64,000 bases of DNA from the NCBI RefSeq assembly GCF_003570705.1, contig NZ_QWVT01000018.1:1-64000 (forward strand). Direction: 5' to 3'. A model generated the notes under the pieces. The model made no database searches, had not been told where the DNA came from, and saw only the letters and a program-made list of their open reading frames with translations. The stretch comes from Mesobacillus zeae. GTDB lineage: Bacteria > Bacillota > Bacilli > Bacillales > Cytobacillaceae. The translations under genes were made by a program, and so were the position numbers. Within the stretch, counting starts at the first letter, position 1, and each line of letters starts with the position of its first letter. Positions 51,808 through 60,730 of this stretch are shown here, piece by piece.

Positions 51808-52213
51808 AGTGCCGATTTCTATTAATTAGAAGTTGGCGCTATTTTTATTTTACAGGAGTAATATGATGGATGATGAGTTAGTGAATGAAATTATCTAAAG
51901 TAGAAAGGCAACTTAATTAAAATGAACAAATTATTTCTAGAGCGTTCTAAACCTTCTTTAGTTCATCAATTTTTTTCTGGGTGGTGAAATGATGAAAAAT
52001 TGTCAACACGAAAATTGCAATACTTAAAGCACTCGATAAAATGGTACTTCCAATAAGATATATCAAAAGGCTTGTTTGTTGTCAAAACGGTAATAATTTT
52101 TAATTTGTTTAAGGACAGCGGTTGGGTAAAGGTTAGTGCTTTATTTCTTGGTTTGGTAGTATTTTTGGGATTTGTTGTACTATTTGTACCTTAGAATTTA
52201 TTTTTAGCTACAA
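51808..52213 (+). other. Terminator and decayed sequence
   Basis: AAGTGCC/GGCGCT with AGAA-type pairing (51808-51841), then ATTTTTATTTTA, ends the zinc-ribbon gene. Beyond it are only fragments, including a hydrophobic frame ending KVSALFLGLVVFLGFVVLFV at a TAG (about 52190) with no start signal, probably the tail of a lost membrane protein. Confidence 0.4.
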
Positions 52214-53047
52214 TTAGCTCTCTATTTGATCAACATGTATCATAATTTTGGTGACGTAATGTTCCTTATGGTTCTTTACAATTGTATTATAAATATACTC
52301 TTCGAAAACATAATCTCCTAAGGCTAAATTTAACCGTTCCATCTCTGAAAAAAGTCGCTTATATGTTTTATGTATTGTTTGCTCATCGCCGATATGATAT
52401 CCAATGAGAAAATATCCCTTAACAGTTTGAAAATACGGATATCCTTCCTTTGGATTTGGTTGCTCAATATATAAATAGCTATAATTAGTGAATTCTCCCT
52501 TTAATACTTGCTCCCGTTTCGTTATACCACCTATTGGATATCCTGTATCAAGCTGTGATACGTACAATTCATCAACAAAATCTGAAACGACTTCTACAAA
52601 TTCATCATCAGATATATTTTCAATATTTCTACTTAAATAAAGTTTTGCTTCTGGTAATCGTTCAAGCCGTACTTGATGAAAATCAAGTCGTGACGCTTCT
52701 TCCATTAACTCTATTTTTGCCTCAATAATTTTTTCCTTCGTTTCAATTTCTTGACGTTTTTTCACAATTTCTTCTTTTTTTTGATACATTAAAGTCAAAA
52801 AACTTTCAGGCGATTTATTTTGCATGTATTGTTGTATGTCGTTTAACGACATACCAAAATCCTTTAATAAACCAATAACAATGAATAGCTCTAATTGGCG
52901 AATTGAATAAAATCTGTATCCTTTTTCATCTTTCAATATTGGAGACAAAAGTCCAATTTGATCGTAATAAAAAAGTGTCTGTTTGTTTACTTTGCAAAGC
53001 TTTGCAAATTCACCTGTAGTTAAATATTTTCCATTTTTATTGTTCAT
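52214..53047 (-). CDS. MerR family activator of multidrug efflux (BltR/BmrR-like)
   Basis: 277 aa. N-terminal winged helix (YLTTGEFAKLCKVNKQTLFY, YDQIGLLSP, KGYRFYSIRQLELF), a dimerisation coiled coil at about 80-120, and a C-terminal GyrI-like drug-binding domain from about 125. AAGGGGGTG lies 8 bases before the ATG. It is divergent from the MFS gene whose promoter carries a MerR-type 19-bp spacer. Confidence 0.88.
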   Translation of the reverse strand: MNNKNGKYLTTGEFAKLCKVNKQTLFYYDQIGLLSPILKDEKGYRFYSIRQLELFIVIGLLKDFGMSLNDIQQYMQNKSPESFLTLMYQKKEEIVKKRQEIETKEKIIEAKIELMEEASRLDFHQVRLERLPEAKLYLSRNIENISDDEFVEVVSDFVDELYVSQLDTGYPIGGITKREQVLKGEFTNYSYLYIEQPNPKEGYPYFQTVKGYFLIGYHIGDEQTIHKTYKRLFSEMERLNLALGDYVFEEYIYNTIVKNHKEHYVTKIMIHVDQIES

Positions 53048-53063
53048 TTTTTACAGCACCCCC

Positions 53064-53094
53064 TTGACTATATAGTTACTATATACACTAGGAT
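53064..53094 (+). promoter_or_regulatory. MerR-type promoter/operator of the efflux gene
   Basis: TTGACT (53064-53069), 19 bp, TAGGAT (53089-53094). The over-long spacer holds the dyad TATAGTTACTATA (53071-53083). MerR regulators untwist exactly this kind of promoter. Confidence 0.8.
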
Positions 53095-53166
53095 AAAAAT
53101 TTGTAAAACAAAAAAACAAAACAAGTTAGTTTGCAGTAATTAGTTTTGTTAAGGAGGATGTAGAAG

Positions 53167-54360
53167 ATGAAGACTCATAAAGTCACCTTAGGATTATTAT
53201 TAATGAATTTATTCATTGCCTTTTTGGGAATTGGTCTGGTAATTCCAGTCTTACCTACGTTGATGAATGAATTAGGCATAACTGGAACAACAGTTGGTTA
53301 TTTAACAGCAGCGTTTGCATTTGCTCAATTGATTGTTTCACCATTTGCAGGGAAAGCAGTAGATAAATTGGGTAGGAAAGTTATGATTGTAATTGGCTTA
53401 TTTATTTTCGGTATCTCAGAATTTTTATTCGGGATCAGCAAAGAAATCGAAATGTTATTTATTTCTCGCATTTTAGGTGGAATTAGTGCTGCATTCATTA
53501 TGCCAGCTGTTACAGCTTTTATTGCTGATATTACAAATTTGGATACTCGCCCTAAAGCACTCGGTTATATGTCAGCTGCAATTAGTACAGGATTTATAAT
53601 TGGACCAGGTATCGGTGGATTTTTAGCGGAATTTGGAACACGTATACCATTCTTCTTTGCAGGTGCACTTGGTACAATTGCTGCTATTCTTTCTATTATT
53701 CTATTATCTGAGCCAAATCGTACAGAAGAAAATAATGAACAAGCCTTAGAAGGTAAGATTGGATTCAAACGTATTATTGCACCAAAATATTTCGTTGCGT
53801 TTATTTTAGTTTTTATTACCTCATTTGGTTTAGCTGCTTTTGAATCGTTCTTTAGTCTATTTGTGGACCACAAATTTCAATTTAAAACATCTGATATAGC
53901 CATTGTTATCACAGTTGGTGCAATTTTTGGTGCAGTGTCACAAGTCATACTATTTGAAAGGCTAACACGAATTTGGGGTGAAATTAAACTGATCCGATAC
54001 AGCTTAATATTATCAGCATTACTTGTCTTTTTAATGACCGTTGCTCATTCATATTTCTCAATTTTACTTGTTACATTTATTGTTTTTGTAGGATTCGATT
54101 TATTTCGACCGGCTGTTACTTCATATCTTTCGAATATCGCCGGGAATGAACAAGGTTTTGTTGGTGGAATGAACTCTATGTTTACAAGTTTAGCGAACAT
54201 TAGTGGACCAATACTAGGGGGTATATTATTTGATATAGATATTAACTACCCTTATTATTTTGCGACTGTAATACTAACTCTAGGAATAGTTTTAACATTG
54301 TTCTGGAAGAAGCCAGTAAATGACTCTTTTAATAAAGTGAAGGCTAGTGTAACTGATTAA
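53167..54360 (+). CDS. MFS multidrug efflux transporter (NorA/Bmr/Blt type)
   Basis: 397 aa with 12 transmembrane helices. Motif C appears as GPGIGGFLAEFG near residues 148-159, motif A in GKAVDKLGRKVMIV near 62-75, and the N-terminal IGLVIPVLPTLMNELGI is typical of drug:proton antiporters of the NorA/Bmr/Blt group. AAGGAGG precedes the ATG. The divergent MerR gene should induce it on drug binding. Confidence 0.9.
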   Translation: MKTHKVTLGLLLMNLFIAFLGIGLVIPVLPTLMNELGITGTTVGYLTAAFAFAQLIVSPFAGKAVDKLGRKVMIVIGLFIFGISEFLFGISKEIEMLFISRILGGISAAFIMPAVTAFIADITNLDTRPKALGYMSAAISTGFIIGPGIGGFLAEFGTRIPFFFAGALGTIAAILSIILLSEPNRTEENNEQALEGKIGFKRIIAPKYFVAFILVFITSFGLAAFESFFSLFVDHKFQFKTSDIAIVITVGAIFGAVSQVILFERLTRIWGEIKLIRYSLILSALLVFLMTVAHSYFSILLVTFIVFVGFDLFRPAVTSYLSNIAGNEQGFVGGMNSMFTSLANISGPILGGILFDIDINYPYYFATVILTLGIVLTLFWKKPVNDSFNKVKASVTD

Positions 54361-54377
54361 TCAAAATGAAATAAAGA

Positions 54378-55057
54378 CGACGATTGTAAAACATTGTACA
54401 TTCTAAAGTGGAAAACTCAATTCGAATCAGAAGGAGTAGACGCCCTAAAAAACAAAAAAAAGGGGCGTGCAATCATGAAAAAAGACTCGAAGAAAACAAC
54501 ACTTGTTGAAGGATCTGTAGAAGCATTTCAGGCTGAAGTAGAGCATTTGCGCATGGAGAACGTGTATTTGAAAAAGTTGAATGACTTAGTTCAAAACAAG
54601 GAAAAAAATCACCAAACAAGACAAAGCCCAAGTAGTCTATGAATTAAGGCATGAATTTCCGGTGAAAGCACTTCTACAACTCGCTGAAATCCGCGAAGTA
54701 CGTATTATTATGGGGTGAAAAACACGGGTATGCCGGATCCAGATGCAAAGCTGAACGAATTGATTTAATCCATTTATGATGAACATGAAGGCCGTTTTGG
54801 CTACCGCCGTATTCGCGATGAACTTAGAAATCGTGGGCTTAAGGTAAACCATAAAAAAGTGCAGCTTATCATGAAGGAACTGGGTCTTAAATGACTGATG
54901 CGCATACTTTAAACATGAACTGGAAATATATAGAATACTATAACCACAAACGGATTAAGGAAAAATTAAAAGGCATGAGCCCCGGTACAGTACCGGGTTC
55001 AAGCCCTAGACGCTGCCTAATGAAATAACCGTGTCTAACTTTATGGGGTCACTTCAA
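54378..55057 (+). mobile_element. IS3-family (IS150 group) remnant
   Basis: The tail of orfA is readable (LKWKTQFESEGVDALKNKKK; VEHLRMENVYLKKLNDLVQN). Then come orfB pieces in different frames: KYVLLWGEKHGYAGSRCKAE, GRFGYRRIRDELRNRGLKVN and the C-terminal EYYNHKRIKEKLKGMSP. Two frameshifts, stop codons and a deletion of the central DDE domain kill it. The right end has TGTCTAAC...GGGGTCACTTCA, as in IS150-type ends. The left end and the orfA N-terminus are missing. Confidence 0.82.
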
Positions 55058-55125
55058 AACTAATGAGTTTTTTGTGTTTTTATATACCAATTTTTATTCC
55101 AAACGGAAATTTTCTATAATAGCCC

Positions 55126-55617
55126 CTAACACAAAACTATTATTCTATAGGGTGTGGTTTGCGCGGGGATACTTTTCGTGGCAGGTCCATAGATAACAAT
55201 TAGATCTCGGTTCGCTGGGTATCTTGAAAAGAGTTGCCCATTTGTTAATACTATTTGAGTATATGGAGAAATATTTAATCGTAAACGTCCATCACTACTC
55301 TCCAACTCACTATTAAAATTATCTACTTTTACATTCTGATATGGGCTATCTTTTACCATGACAAGTGCTTGATATTGTGGAGGGTAAATAAGTAGAGCAG
55401 GTGCATTCCCGTCATAATATCCAGTCACGCGATCTCCTACTGCCACCATTACATGGTCTACAAAGTAAGTTGTGGGTGACACCACGAAATTTACTAATGC
55501 TCCCAATCCGTTTTCTACAGATATTAATTTATAGCAGCCTTCTCCTTTACCAGTTTGACCTGTAAAAAAATCACTAATCAAAGTGACAGTCCCGTGAAAA
55601 GAATAAAAATTTGTCAT
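55126..55617 (-). CDS. Hypothetical beta-rich protein, neighbour of the VCBS gene
   Basis: 163 aa. No signal peptide or membrane segment. Predicted mostly beta: FYSFHGTVTLISDFFTGQ, DRVTGYYDGNAPALLIYPPQ, RDLIVIYGPATKSIP. I know this type only as a Bacillus hypothetical found beside VCBS-repeat proteins. GGAGG lies 6 bases before the ATG. It appears intact, although its neighbour is broken. Confidence 0.65.
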   Translation of the reverse strand: MTNFYSFHGTVTLISDFFTGQTGKGEGCYKLISVENGLGALVNFVVSPTTYFVDHVMVAVGDRVTGYYDGNAPALLIYPPQYQALVMVKDSPYQNVKVDNFNSELESSDGRLRLNISPYTQIVLTNGQLFSRYPANRDLIVIYGPATKSIPAQTTPYRIIVLC

Positions 55618-55681
55618 ACAATACCTCCATTGCTTTAAAAAGATAGTACATTAAACTATAAAGCAATCTTTTATTTCGACA

Positions 55682-56460
55682 TTAGTAGAGACTAATTAAC
55701 TTTGTTCCAAGTGTCGCTGTTGCCAATCTTGTGGATATAAATTGAGTGCCATTCCATGTTAAAAGGTTTTCAACATATCCTAATGTATCTGAATTAGAAA
55801 TGCCAATAATCCGTTGAATAACAAGTAAATCAAAACTCATGCTTTTTTGATTAGTAACAATTGGACTTTAAGCACCAGCAGAAAGAACCTCGCCTTGAAC
55901 TGGTTGTATTAATTTGCCATTTTCATGGTAAAGCTGTGATAGATAATCATAGCCTGTGAAGCTAAGTCATGGGTGAAAAGCAGGTCTAGTAGTGGACTTC
56001 CTACACTTACTTTATAAAGATCTTCATAATTGACTTTGAATGTATAGCTATTATTATATTTTTCGAAATCAAACAATTGGCGTGGAATATTATTTCTGAA
56101 GGAGTAAATATAGAAAGTACTGTAACCCCCGCTTCCTCCCAATTCAATACTTACTAAAATATCCAATATGTTATCTTAGAAAAATCCCCAAGGAAGTGCT
56201 TAGCATTGTATCCTGCAATCTTTTGAAGATTAATTGTTGAAATCTGGTTAGAACGCCCATCTTGAATTACAAGTGATATGATCTGCGAAGATTTCGGTTT
56301 CAACGTTTTTTCTTCCGTATAAATAGACGTAATCAATTATACCGTCACCTGTAACGTCACCTTGCTTCAGGTCAAGCAGCGCTGCGTTTCCAGAATAAGT
56401 ATAGTTACCATATGTTTGTTCTTGAAATTGCCTGTACAAATAACTCCCCCCTATAAACAT
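55682..56460 (-). pseudogene. Broken VCBS/FG-GAP repeat protein gene
   Basis: From ATG 56460 the pieces read GGSYLYRQFQEQTYGNYTYS, DLKQGDVTGDGIIDYVYLYG (FG-GAP calcium-binding loop), then in other frames LVIQDGRSNQISTINLQ, DILVSIELGGSGGYSTFYIY and DLLVIQRIIG, ending in GTKLISLY and TAA at 55682. I count three frameshifts and one in-frame TAA. Restored length would be about 260 aa. Confidence 0.8.
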
Positions 56461-57110
56461 TTGGCAATTACTTTGTGTACCATATGCAGGTCAATACCGA
56501 TATGACACGAATAAAGGTTAAGAAAATGTTCTGTATAGTAATGCTAAGGGAATTCAAAGTGAAAAAATGCGTATTGTTGATAGAACCATGAAAGAGCTAA
56601 CAATTTTGTAAGGTCTGCAAGGAGTGTTACCAAGAAATAACTAATTTATAGATAAGTACACATCTATGAGAGTACAAGTTGATAGGTAAATGACTAAAGA
56701 ATTTGATGATGTGAGATTAAAAAGTAAAGGAGTGCATTTTATGTATCCTGATGAAATTGCTAAAGAGTTAAATCTTCCCTTACAAGAAGTTGCCGAAATC
56801 AAAGATAAACTCAATAATAACCCTTAGGTGGCTATACATCTTAGCATAAAGGCTTTCTCAAATGATTCAAAAAACAGTGCCATAACTATTGAAGAGTGGG
56901 TAGTGTCTATTTTCAGTGAAAAGAATTGCTTAACTTCCAAGTCTCTTTTGTTTAACTCCAAGTGGACAGCATGCCAGAGAATGAGGGGGGGCTGGAAAGA
57001 AATCATAATTTAGTACAAATCCATAATTTCTGCAAACTTTAATGATATTATTTGTTTGAATCTACAATTGTTAGCAGTTAAATTGAGTAAGAAAAGGTGG
57101 TGAATGCCAG
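56461..57110 (+). other. Intergenic region with fragments
   Basis: About 650 bp. A 28-codon frame at 56741-56827 (MYPDEIAKELNLPLQEVAEI..., AAAGGAG upstream) looks like one helix-turn-helix and may be a real tiny gene or a fragment. Open frames at 56824-57013 have no convincing start or family. Confidence 0.4.
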
Positions 57111-57647
57111 TTGAAATTGAGGGGTCTTGCAGTTACTTTGTTGACTGCAGTAACGTTGGCCGCTTGTGGCGGAGGAAGTACAAACGAGGATAACGCTTCA
57201 AAAGATCATGACACGAAGAATGTTAAAGAATTGGTGCAGGATTACAGCTCAGGCAATAAAAAAGCAGAGTCTGCCTCCATCACATCAGAACAGCTTCTTG
57301 TTAAGGATAGCGATGGAAACAAACATGAATATGACTTGCCAAAAGACGAATTTTTTGTTTCCATTGCGCCTTATGTCAATGAAACACATCCTTGAACTAA
57401 CCACAGCTTGACAGGTTGTCAAGGAGAGATGGAGAATGAAGAGTTTGATGTATACATCGAAGACAGTGAAGGCAAAGTAATTCTGGATAAAACGCTGAAA
57501 TCCCAATCCAACGGATTTATCGATTTGTGGCTACCAAGGGATAAAACGTACCGAACAAAAATCGAGTATGGCGGGAAAATGGTGGAGGCGGAGCTTTCTA
57601 CTATTGAAGGTGATAACACGTGTATAACGACCATGCAATTGAGGTAA
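57111..57647 (+). CDS. cueP: CueP-like copper-binding lipoprotein with an in-frame TGA at a conserved Cys
   Basis: One continuous frame of 178 codons from TTG 57111 (AAGGTGG upstream). Signal peptide with lipobox TLAAC, then FFVSIAPYVNETHP, TGA (57393-57395), TNHSLTGCQGEMENEEFDVY and a C-terminal GDNTCITTMQ. In CueP the conserved copper-binding cysteines form C-x7-C plus a later Cys; the TGA sits exactly where the first belongs (TGC to TGA differs by one base). Apart from this codon the frame is clean and the conserved FIDLWLPRDKTYR is kept. Either a fresh nonsense mutation has made it a pseudogene or the TGA is read as selenocysteine. A perfect stem-loop follows at SECIS distance. Confidence 0.8.
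57407..57423 (+). promoter_or_regulatory. SECIS-like stem-loop after the cueP TGA
   Basis: CTTGACA-GGT-TGTCAAG: 7-bp perfect stem, 3-nt loop starting with G, with 18 nt between the TGA and the loop. Bacterial SECIS elements need a stem of several pairs, a loop with G in its first two positions and 16-37 nt from the UGA; this hairpin meets all three. It also encodes SLTGCQG, so chance is possible. Confidence 0.45.
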
Positions 57648-57655
57648 ACGAGGGT

Positions 57656-57699
57656 CTCCAAAAGGTCAGTGAAAATGTCCTTTTGGAGCCTTTTTTATT
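57656..57699 (+). terminator. Terminator of cueP
   Basis: CTCCAAAAGG/CCTTTTGGAG stem, followed by CCTTTTTTATTTT. Confidence 0.85.
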
Positions 57700-57897
57700 T
57701 TGTTAAATAAGTCGATTTTTTGGGGATAACAATCAAAAATAATGAGCCTGGTGTATAAGCAGAAGGAAGGCTCATTAAAGCTGTTAAATGAGAGGATTTT
57801 TTCATACATCTGTTTGTTGCACTTCTCCATGCGAATAGTAACGAGGAGACGGGAAGGTAAGAACAAAACTATTTTAAAAAAAGGTGGAATGTTTATT

Positions 57898-58697
57898 ATG
57901 AGTGAAGTGAAAAATGACCAAATTCGAAATAATGTCTGTGAGAATTATAAAAAGGTTGCATTAAAGTGGTTCCAAATAAGGCTGCTGTGCACCAAGCTGC
58001 TGTACACCAGAAGTAGACCAAAGCATTTCCATTGAAGAAATTTCTCGAAAAATGGGTTACTCTCCCGAAGAACTTGAGAGCATTCCAAACGGGGCGAATA
58101 TGGAACTAGGCTGCGGAAACCCTCAAGCGATCGCGGATTTGAAAGAGTGAAACAGTCCTGGATCTCGGAAGAGGCGGGGGCTTTGATTGTTTTTTAGCTT
58201 CACCCAAAGTTGGAGCCAAGGGAGTGGTTATTGGGGTTGATATGACACCTGAAGCGATAAGTAAAGCAAGGAACAATGCTGAGAAAAATCATTTCAGCAA
58301 TGTAGAATTCCGTTTGGGGGAGATTGAGAATTTACCGGTTGCCGACAGTTCTGTTAATGTCATCATTTCAAGCTGCGTCATCAATTTATCGCCAAACAAA
58401 AGGAGATTGTTTCAGGAAGCTTATCGTGTATTAAAAGGTGGCAGGCGTTTGGCGATTTCTTACATTGTCATGACAGCCAGTCTACCGGTAGAGCTGCAAT
58501 CGGATATTCAATTATATTCAGGGTGTATATCAGGAGCTTCCACCATTGGGGACTTAGTAGGATTTATTGAAGAAGCGGGTTTTTAAGAATATCTCGATCA
58601 TTCCTAAGGATGAGTCGAAAGAGTTCTTAAAGAATGGACCCCGGAGCATAAAGTGAAAGAATACATTGTTTCCGCGATCATAAAAGCAGAGAAATAG
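57898..58697 (+). pseudogene. arsM: Broken arsenite methyltransferase gene
   Basis: From ATG 57898: MSEVKNDQIRNNVCENYKKV, then after a frameshift and a TAA GCCAPSCCTPEVDQSISIEE, NMELGCGNPQAIADLKE, after a second frameshift GVDMTPEAISKARNNAEKNH, LGEIENLPVADSSVNVIISS and GCISGASTIGDL. A third frameshift precedes the KDESKEFLKEW tail. The SAM-binding LGSGGG motif is altered to LGRGGG. ArsM methylates As(III). At least three frameshifts and one stop make it inactive. Confidence 0.88.
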
Positions 58698-58906
58698 AGA
58701 CTTGACTCTGTCCTCTGGAAAGAAGGGGATGGCAATGTAGAATGAATGTGCTATATACTAAAACCGACGGCACGGGGGATAGGCTGTTCCAAAAAATAAG
58801 TATGAATCAAAGGGTTCTAGGTGGATTGGCTTATGGAAATATGAGGGCCTTTAGAATGAGCTGTGAAACGATTAGTATTAGATTTTATTAATAAGGGGGT
58901 TTCAAA

Positions 58907-59332
58907 ATGACGCCAGAACAAATTGTTAGAAAGTTTTTTGAAGAAGTACGTTCAGGTAAGAATCCTGACTATTCAAATCAATTAATGGCAGAACAAGTAT
59001 TGGCTCATCAAATTGTATCAGAAAAAGAACAGACAGTTTTCAGAACGCCTGAAGATTATGCAGAACACGTAAGAGAAATGATTGAAGCATATGGTGATTT
59101 TTCTTTGGAAATTCAAGAATTTTTAGTACAAGAAAATAAAGTATATGTACGTTGGAAACAAGTAGGTACACACGTAGGGGAAATCGATGGATACCAACCT
59201 ACAGGACTCCCGGTGATTCAAATGGCAAGTGCGGTGTATAGAATAGAAGATGAAAAAATTTCAGAGTATTGGATTCAGATTGATAGGTCAGGAATTCAAA
59301 AACAATTAGAGCGTAATAAGGATATTAAGTGA
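58907..59332 (+). CDS. SnoaL/NTF2-like protein
   Basis: 141 aa, one cone-shaped alpha+beta domain of the SnoaL-like ester cyclase/ketosteroid-isomerase superfamily: MTPEQIVRKFFEEVRSGKNP, FLVQENKVYVRWKQVGTHVG, and the C-terminal IEDEKISEYWIQIDRSGIQK. Substrate unknown. AAGGGGG lies 7 bases before the ATG. It appears intact within the decayed stretch. Confidence 0.75.
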   Translation: MTPEQIVRKFFEEVRSGKNPDYSNQLMAEQVLAHQIVSEKEQTVFRTPEDYAEHVREMIEAYGDFSLEIQEFLVQENKVYVRWKQVGTHVGEIDGYQPTGLPVIQMASAVYRIEDEKISEYWIQIDRSGIQKQLERNKDIK

Positions 59333-59554
59333 TTGATATTCCGGAGTAGTAGAATAATAAAAGAGCATATACAAAAAACTTGATCATAAAGCCTTGTTAA
59401 ACTATAGTGGCGCTTCTGTTGAATTGTAAAGATTGAAATATTGGATTAGGTTTGCTTACATAGAAAAAAATAACCGGTAATACCCATAAAGAAGTTAAAG
59501 GCCGCTTTAGGATGATTACGGGCCTTTAGGATCAACAAAGAGAATTAATTTAAT

Positions 59555-59604
59555 AAAGGGAGAGGAGAAACCAGCCGTTTGGTTTCCCCTCTCCCTTTTT
59601 AAAA
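59555..59604. terminator. Bidirectional terminator between the SnoaL and AraC genes
   Basis: A long stem (AAAGGGAGAGG...AAACCA with TGGTTT...CCTCTCCCTTT) flanked by A-rich and T-rich tails between convergent genes. Confidence 0.85.
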
Positions 59605-59706
59605 CCTGTTGTGCCGGCATATGGTCTGAATGACAAGTCTGTGGGCCCTTGGCACTCCTGTATCTATAAACAAACAGCTAATGAGTCAACCGTTGCTTTT
59701 AGCAAC

Positions 59707-60570
59707 TTATTCGTACTCTGGTTGGTTTATCTTTTTGCTTTTGTTTGATTTTATCCCTTTTCGGTATTGTGAGGGGGATAAGTTCGTTTCCCGCTTGAAA
59801 GACTGGGCAAAGAATGATTGGGAAGAGAAGCCCGTAATATTTGAGATATTCGAGATTGGATAATTGGTTGTTTCCAACAGGATTTTGCTTTCTCTGATGC
59901 GTGTTTGAATCAAGTACTCAATCGGTGAAACACCGACTAATTTTTTAAAGGAATGCGCCAGATAGTACTTATTGATATGACTGGCTTCCGCAAGTGTATC
60001 CAGATTGATGTTTTCCCGAAAGTGCTGCCTTATGTAGTTTTTAATAAACGCAATGTCCTTGCTTATTTTTTGAGGTGTTGTTTTTTTCAGCCTGATATGT
60101 TTCTTTCTAAGCATTTTAAGCAATAGGATTTCTAAAATGTTTTGGATCATTAACTCGTAGTCTTCCTTTTGGCACTCCACTTCTTCAAACAATTGCAAAA
60201 GGTAAAAGAGGTAGACATCTTTCTCCTGTTTGTAATTGTAAAAAGTGACCTGTCCAGGATTATCGGGGGCTAAAAAAGCGAGACCTTGTATCCCGAGGGC
60301 TATGTATTCGAGGGGGTGATCAGCACTCGATTTTTCAGTATGCTCAACATTTGGATTGATGAAAATCAAGTCGTGTTCTTTGACGGGAACTTCTTCATTG
60401 GAAAAGATGAAAGTCCCTTTTCCTTTGGTAATGTACAGCAACTCCGTGAAGTGATGAGTATGATTGGTGCTGTGCCAATCTTTATCATATTTTGATTTTG
60501 TAACATAGAGAAGTTTTACTGGAAGATGACCTCGATGAGATTGCGGGATTTCATAGATCTCGTTAGACAA
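59707..60570 (-). CDS. AraC family transcriptional regulator
   Basis: 287 aa: N-terminal cupin sensor domain (about 15-140; HHFTELLYITKGKGTFIFSN, EHDLIFINPNVEHTE) and two C-terminal helix-turn-helix motifs (about 175-275; INLDTLAEASHINKYYLAHS, ISNISNITGFSSQSFFAQSF). The start is TTG 60570 with AGGAGG 8 bases upstream. Divergent to the sugar ABC operon, which it probably activates on binding the sugar. Confidence 0.9.
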   Translation of the reverse strand: MSNEIYEIPQSHRGHLPVKLLYVTKSKYDKDWHSTNHTHHFTELLYITKGKGTFIFSNEEVPVKEHDLIFINPNVEHTEKSSADHPLEYIALGIQGLAFLAPDNPGQVTFYNYKQEKDVYLFYLLQLFEEVECQKEDYELMIQNILEILLLKMLRKKHIRLKKTTPQKISKDIAFIKNYIRQHFRENINLDTLAEASHINKYYLAHSFKKLVGVSPIEYLIQTRIRESKILLETTNYPISNISNITGFSSQSFFAQSFKRETNLSPSQYRKGIKSNKSKKINQPEYE

Positions 60571-60603
60571 AGAATTTCCTCCTACTTAATAGCTCTTATT
60601 TTT

Positions 60604-60631
60604 AGTATAGTTTTTTATTGAGATTTTGCAA
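60604..60631 (-). promoter_or_regulatory. Promoter of the AraC gene
   Basis: On the minus strand TTGCAA (60631-60626), 16 bp, TATACT (60609-60604). Confidence 0.65.
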
Positions 60632-60670
60632 TAGAAGGCAAGAAACCTAAAAAACAGAACAAGATGTTTA

Positions 60671-60699
60671 TTGTGAAAGCGTTTTTACATTCGTATACT
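60671..60699 (+). promoter_or_regulatory. Promoter with overlapping cre site of the sugar ABC operon
   Basis: TTGTGA (60671-60676), 17 bp, TATACT (60694-60699). TGAAAGCGTTTTTA (60674-60687), one base from the ideal CcpA cre (TGAAAGCGTTTTCA), covers the -35, so glucose should repress the operon. Confidence 0.8.
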
Positions 60700-60730
60700 T
60701 TAACTATAAAGAGAAAGAGGTGAGGTCAAA

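Noticed and set aside
57898-58697. Recoding in the arsM-like gene (stop codons read through as in the cueP case)
   Set aside because: Its first stop is TAA and several true frameshifts are present, so it is a pseudogene.
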